Origin: Thraustochytrium sp. TN22
Taxonomy: Eukaryota > Sar > Bigyra > Thraustochytrida > Thraustochytriidae
Reading direction: 5' to 3'
Assembly (NCBI GenBank): GCA_013306675.1
Contig: JABLUY010000066.1
Location: 1-64,000 of the forward strand
DNA length: 64,000 bases
The translations under genes were made by a program, and so were the position numbers. Of this stretch, positions 61,446 through 64,000 are shown piece after piece (position 1 is the first letter of the stretch; every line of letters starts with the position of its first letter). The notes under the pieces are model-generated. The model searched no databases, was not told the DNA's origin, and was given only the letters and a program-made list of their open reading frames with translations.

Positions 61446-62993
61446 ATGGAGGCGCTGCGTGCCGTGGCGGACAAGAAGCTGCCGCAAGGAGCGCCGCAGC
61501 GCGGCGAGGCGCTGGAGGCGCGGGTGGCCGACTTGCGCCGCTGGCGCCTTAGCTGCGCAGCGCCAGCCGCCGACCTCGTGACCGCGCTCGACTCGCTGCA
61601 GCCCGCCGAGTGCGCGGACTGCGTGCTCTTCGCCCTGCTGGCGCTCCTGGACGTGCGGGCCAAGGCGGGGACGCCCGAGGAGGTGGTCCCGGCGCTCGAG
61701 GCCATCGCGCGCATCGCAGCCTTCTCCAGGGCTTGTGCCGGCGCCACCGACCTCGGTGCTCTCGCCGCCGCGGAGGTCCAGGCGCTCACCGAGTACGCCT
61801 GCACGCTCGCAGGCTCCAACGCGACGCGCGCCGTCGCGGCGCTCCCACTTGTGCTGAACCTGCTCGCTCTCGTCGTGCCCAATGCAGCCGACGGCACGAT
61901 CGCCGCCTCGCACGTGCACGCGCTGCAGCTCGCGCTGCTGGCCAAGCAGTACCGCGTCGCCGCGCGCATCGCCGAGCGCCCCGTGCTCGCGCCGCTGGAC
62001 TCCATGCACCCGATCGACGTGCAGCGCTACTTTTACTACAGCGGCCGCGCGCTCCTCGGGCTCCGTCGCAGCGAAGAGGCCCTCGCCGCCTTTGAAACCG
62101 TGCTGGCGCTCCCGGCTAGGAACGCCAGCGCCGTTGCGCTCGCCGCTTTCAAGCACGCGCTCTTCGTCTCGCTCATAGAGAAGGGATGCGCGCCCAGGAT
62201 TCCTCACGCCGCCCCGGACTGCGTGCGTCGCGCCGTTGACCTGAACCAGCCCATCACCGACCTCGAGCCCTACGCGCGCGTCGCCGCCGCCTTCGATGCC
62301 GGCGAGCGCCAGCCTCTGCGCGACGCTCTGCGCGCCGCCGCGCCCTCGCTCTTGCAAGACGCTCTGCTTGGCCTCGCCAAGCAGCTCGATCGCGCCCTCT
62401 TGCGCCACCGCCTCCGCGAGCTTCGCATCGTCTACACGTCGCTGCACCTCACCGACATCCTCGCGCTCCTCGAGGCGCCGCCCGTGCGCAACGCTGCCGT
62501 CCAAAGCGCCGTCGCCAAGAAGCGCTCCGCGCCCCAAACGCGATCCGGTCGCCGCGGTCGTCCGCGCGGCCCCGAGGAACACGTCGAGCTCGCCCGCGCG
62601 GGCACCGCCGGCGCCCTCACCACCGAAGCCGCGGCGGCCGCGGCGGCCGCGGCGCCCCAGCTCGCACCTGAGCACGCCGCGCTCCCGCCCGACGCTCTGC
62701 CGCCCAAGGTGCAACCGCTTACAGTCTCTGATGTCCTCGATCTCCTCTGGGAGCTCGTCGAGAGGTACGACTTCCCGCTTTCCATCGCCCACGATACCGG
62801 CATTGTCACCTTGCTTTCCGCCCTCCCGGATCAGCCCGCGCGCGATGCCGTAGCCCTTGAAGCACAGCTCGGCCGCTTGCAGCGCCTGCTCGAAGACCTC
62901 CGCACGCTCGACACCGACCTCTCCCTCTCCCCCAAACTCCTCCGCGAGCTCGCCTCGAACAGCCTCGGCTCCGCCCTGCCCTTTACCTCATGA
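61446..62993 (+). CDS. CSN3: COP9 signalosome complex subunit 3
   Basis: A 515-residue protein; human CSN3 has 423. The COP9 signalosome removes Nedd8 from cullins and so regulates cullin-RING ubiquitin ligases. The helical-repeat region is recognisable in LDSMHPIDVQRYFYYSGRAL and LRRSEEALAAFETVL. The PCI domain spans about 280-470, including LRELRIVYTSLHLTDILALL. A low-complexity insert (about 355-425, with RSGRRGRPRG and polyAla) interrupts the PCI winged helix and explains the extra length. The end, DTGIVTLLSALP and LRTLDTDLSLSPKLL, aligns with the conserved C-terminal helix of CSN3. The start is ATG 61446 in a near-ideal context (gccgccATGG). Converges with the next gene. Confidence 0.9.
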   Translation: MEALRAVADKKLPQGAPQRGEALEARVADLRRWRLSCAAPAADLVTALDSLQPAECADCVLFALLALLDVRAKAGTPEEVVPALEAIARIAAFSRACAGATDLGALAAAEVQALTEYACTLAGSNATRAVAALPLVLNLLALVVPNAADGTIAASHVHALQLALLAKQYRVAARIAERPVLAPLDSMHPIDVQRYFYYSGRALLGLRRSEEALAAFETVLALPARNASAVALAAFKHALFVSLIEKGCAPRIPHAAPDCVRRAVDLNQPITDLEPYARVAAAFDAGERQPLRDALRAAAPSLLQDALLGLAKQLDRALLRHRLRELRIVYTSLHLTDILALLEAPPVRNAAVQSAVAKKRSAPQTRSGRRGRPRGPEEHVELARAGTAGALTTEAAAAAAAAAPQLAPEHAALPPDALPPKVQPLTVSDVLDLLWELVERYDFPLSIAHDTGIVTLLSALPDQPARDAVALEAQLGRLQRLLEDLRTLDTDLSLSPKLLRELASNSLGSALPFTS

Positions 62994-63113
62994 TACTCTA
63001 TCACCATGCTTTTCTTTCTCTCTGCTGGCCCAGTGCTCGGTGCTCTACCGCTCACACGTGCTCCTACATCACTCACACAGTCAGAAAGCTTTCCGTTTTC
63101 GTTCTCTTTGATT

Positions 63114-63548
63114 TCAGTCGTCCAGGAGATTTACCACCTCGTTTGCTTTGCCGCGCGACAAAGACATGGACCTCGCTTCATCGCTCGTCAAATCCATCAC
63201 GCCTTTCACAGCAGGAGGCAACCGCACCGGGGAATCCGACACGTAAATGGCCTCCACCTCGCTAGCACCTGAGCTCGTTAGAGCCGGAGCCTCAGTGTCC
63301 AGCTCACGGGGAGGAGCACTCTTGCGTCGAGCTTTGGCCTTGCTTTGATCAGTCTTGGACGACCGTGCAGACGACGGCGCGACTCGCTTCTTTGACGTGA
63401 GGATCCGATCGACTCCCTGTTCCCCCGTGGGTGTCGCTTGTTCTGCTGCGGGCATCGTCGTCTGGGGCATTGCTCTTGTTGATCGTGTTCCTCTTGGAGG
63501 AACCGATTTTGCTCCTGCTGCTGTTGTTGTTGTTGTTGTTGTTGCTTC

Positions 63549-63579
<31 letters not shown>

Positions 63580-64000
63580 TCCGGGGCTCTTGACGTTGTC
63601 GTGGCTGCTGCTGGAATTGCTGCCGCGGAGGTTGTTGCTGCTGTTGCTGCTGCTGCTGCCGCCGCCGCCGCCGCTGCTGAGGAGGTGGAAGTAGAGGCGG
63701 AGGCAGAAGTAGAGGCGGAGGCAGACGACGTCGAAGACGACGACGAGGACGACTCCTGACTTGCCATTTGAGCATCCTTCACTTTTGCCTCTGCAGCCTT
63801 CGATTTTGACTCCACCACCTTCGAGTTTGTCTCCACGGCCTTCGAGTTTGACTCCACAGCCTTCGATTTCGATTCCACAGGCTTCCTTCTTGACGCCGCA
63901 GCCTGCGCTTTCGACGCCATAGCCTTCGCTTTCGACTCCGTAGCCTTCGCTTTCGCATCCACGTTTGACTTCATCTTCGACTTCGCCTCCGACTCCGCAG
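63114..64000 (-). CDS. Low-complexity protein with SUMO-interaction-like motifs, 5' end outside window
   Basis: At least 295 residues, with the frame still open at the right edge, so the true start is not in view. The visible N-terminal part is a Lys/Ser/Ala heptad series (KAVESNS KAVETNS KVVESKS). Ser, Ala and Thr homopolymers follow. The C-terminal 60 residues contain three short hydrophobic-acidic motifs: EAIYVSDSP, VMDLTSDE and a terminal VVNLLDD, which look like SUMO-interacting motifs. No enzymatic domain is seen. ATG 63974 lies in frame but the same repeat continues before it, so I do not take it as the start. The low-complexity composition makes the call itself less certain. Confidence 0.55.

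Overview
This window looks like nuclear DNA from a very GC-rich, intron-poor microbial eukaryote. The evidence is the gene set: a Prp43/DHX15 spliceosomal helicase, a COP9 signalosome subunit, an Arp2/3 subunit, an arrestin, a mitochondrial succinyl-CoA ligase subunit, a PP2A-type phosphatase and a PARP. Two genes also carry short GT-AG introns of 92 and 105 bp; every other gene reads through as one exon. Proline/threonine-rich mucin-like stalks and Gln, Ser and Ala homopolymers are common. The mix would suit a heterotrophic stramenopile such as a labyrinthulomycete, but that is a guess; nothing here fixes the lineage. No tRNA, rRNA, CRISPR array, transposase or retroelement was recognised.

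Layout. 0-15 kb: a giant IQ/WW/B-box protein (+), converging with a helicase-lobe protein that contains a methyltransferase-like insert (-). That gene diverges over 126 bp from an FBH1-type UvrD helicase carrying a PIP box and a HIRAN domain (+), followed by Prp43/DHX15 (+). 16-31 kb: two neighbouring tandem pairs. The first pair is two phosphotransferases (CHK/APH-like) fused to a CrtC-like lipocalin domain (+). The second is two membrane-anchored G8/beta-helix ectoproteins of the TMEM2/CEMIP/PKHD1L1 type (-), each with one intron at the same codon. 32-37 kb: housekeeping genes, namely succinyl-CoA ligase alpha (-), an alpha-arrestin (-) and ARPC5 (+). 37-46 kb: four tandem astacin metalloproteases (-), all with the plan signal peptide, astacin domain, PT-rich stalk, Cys-rich module, single membrane segment, cytoplasmic tail. 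47-55 kb: a CRAL-TRIO protein (-), a PP4/PP6-like phosphatase (+) and a PARP6/8-type ADP-ribosyltransferase (-). 54.7-61.4 kb: a 6.7-kb stretch with no gene I can defend, rich in pentanucleotide and tetranucleotide repeats and one strong G-quadruplex motif. 61.4-64 kb: CSN3 (+) and the C-terminal part of a low-complexity protein with SUMO-interaction-like motifs (-, running off the right edge).

How it fits together. From 16 to 46 kb the window is dominated by recently duplicated families, mostly secreted or surface proteins (six of eight), with conserved single-copy genes on either side. The first 13 kb pairs two nucleic-acid enzymes head to head, one of which has an unusual architecture. Intergenic DNA repeatedly carries short CTAG tetranucleotide arrays that I did not see inside coding sequence. 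GC-driven codon use leaves very long shadow ORFs on the opposite strand of most genes; these were left out.
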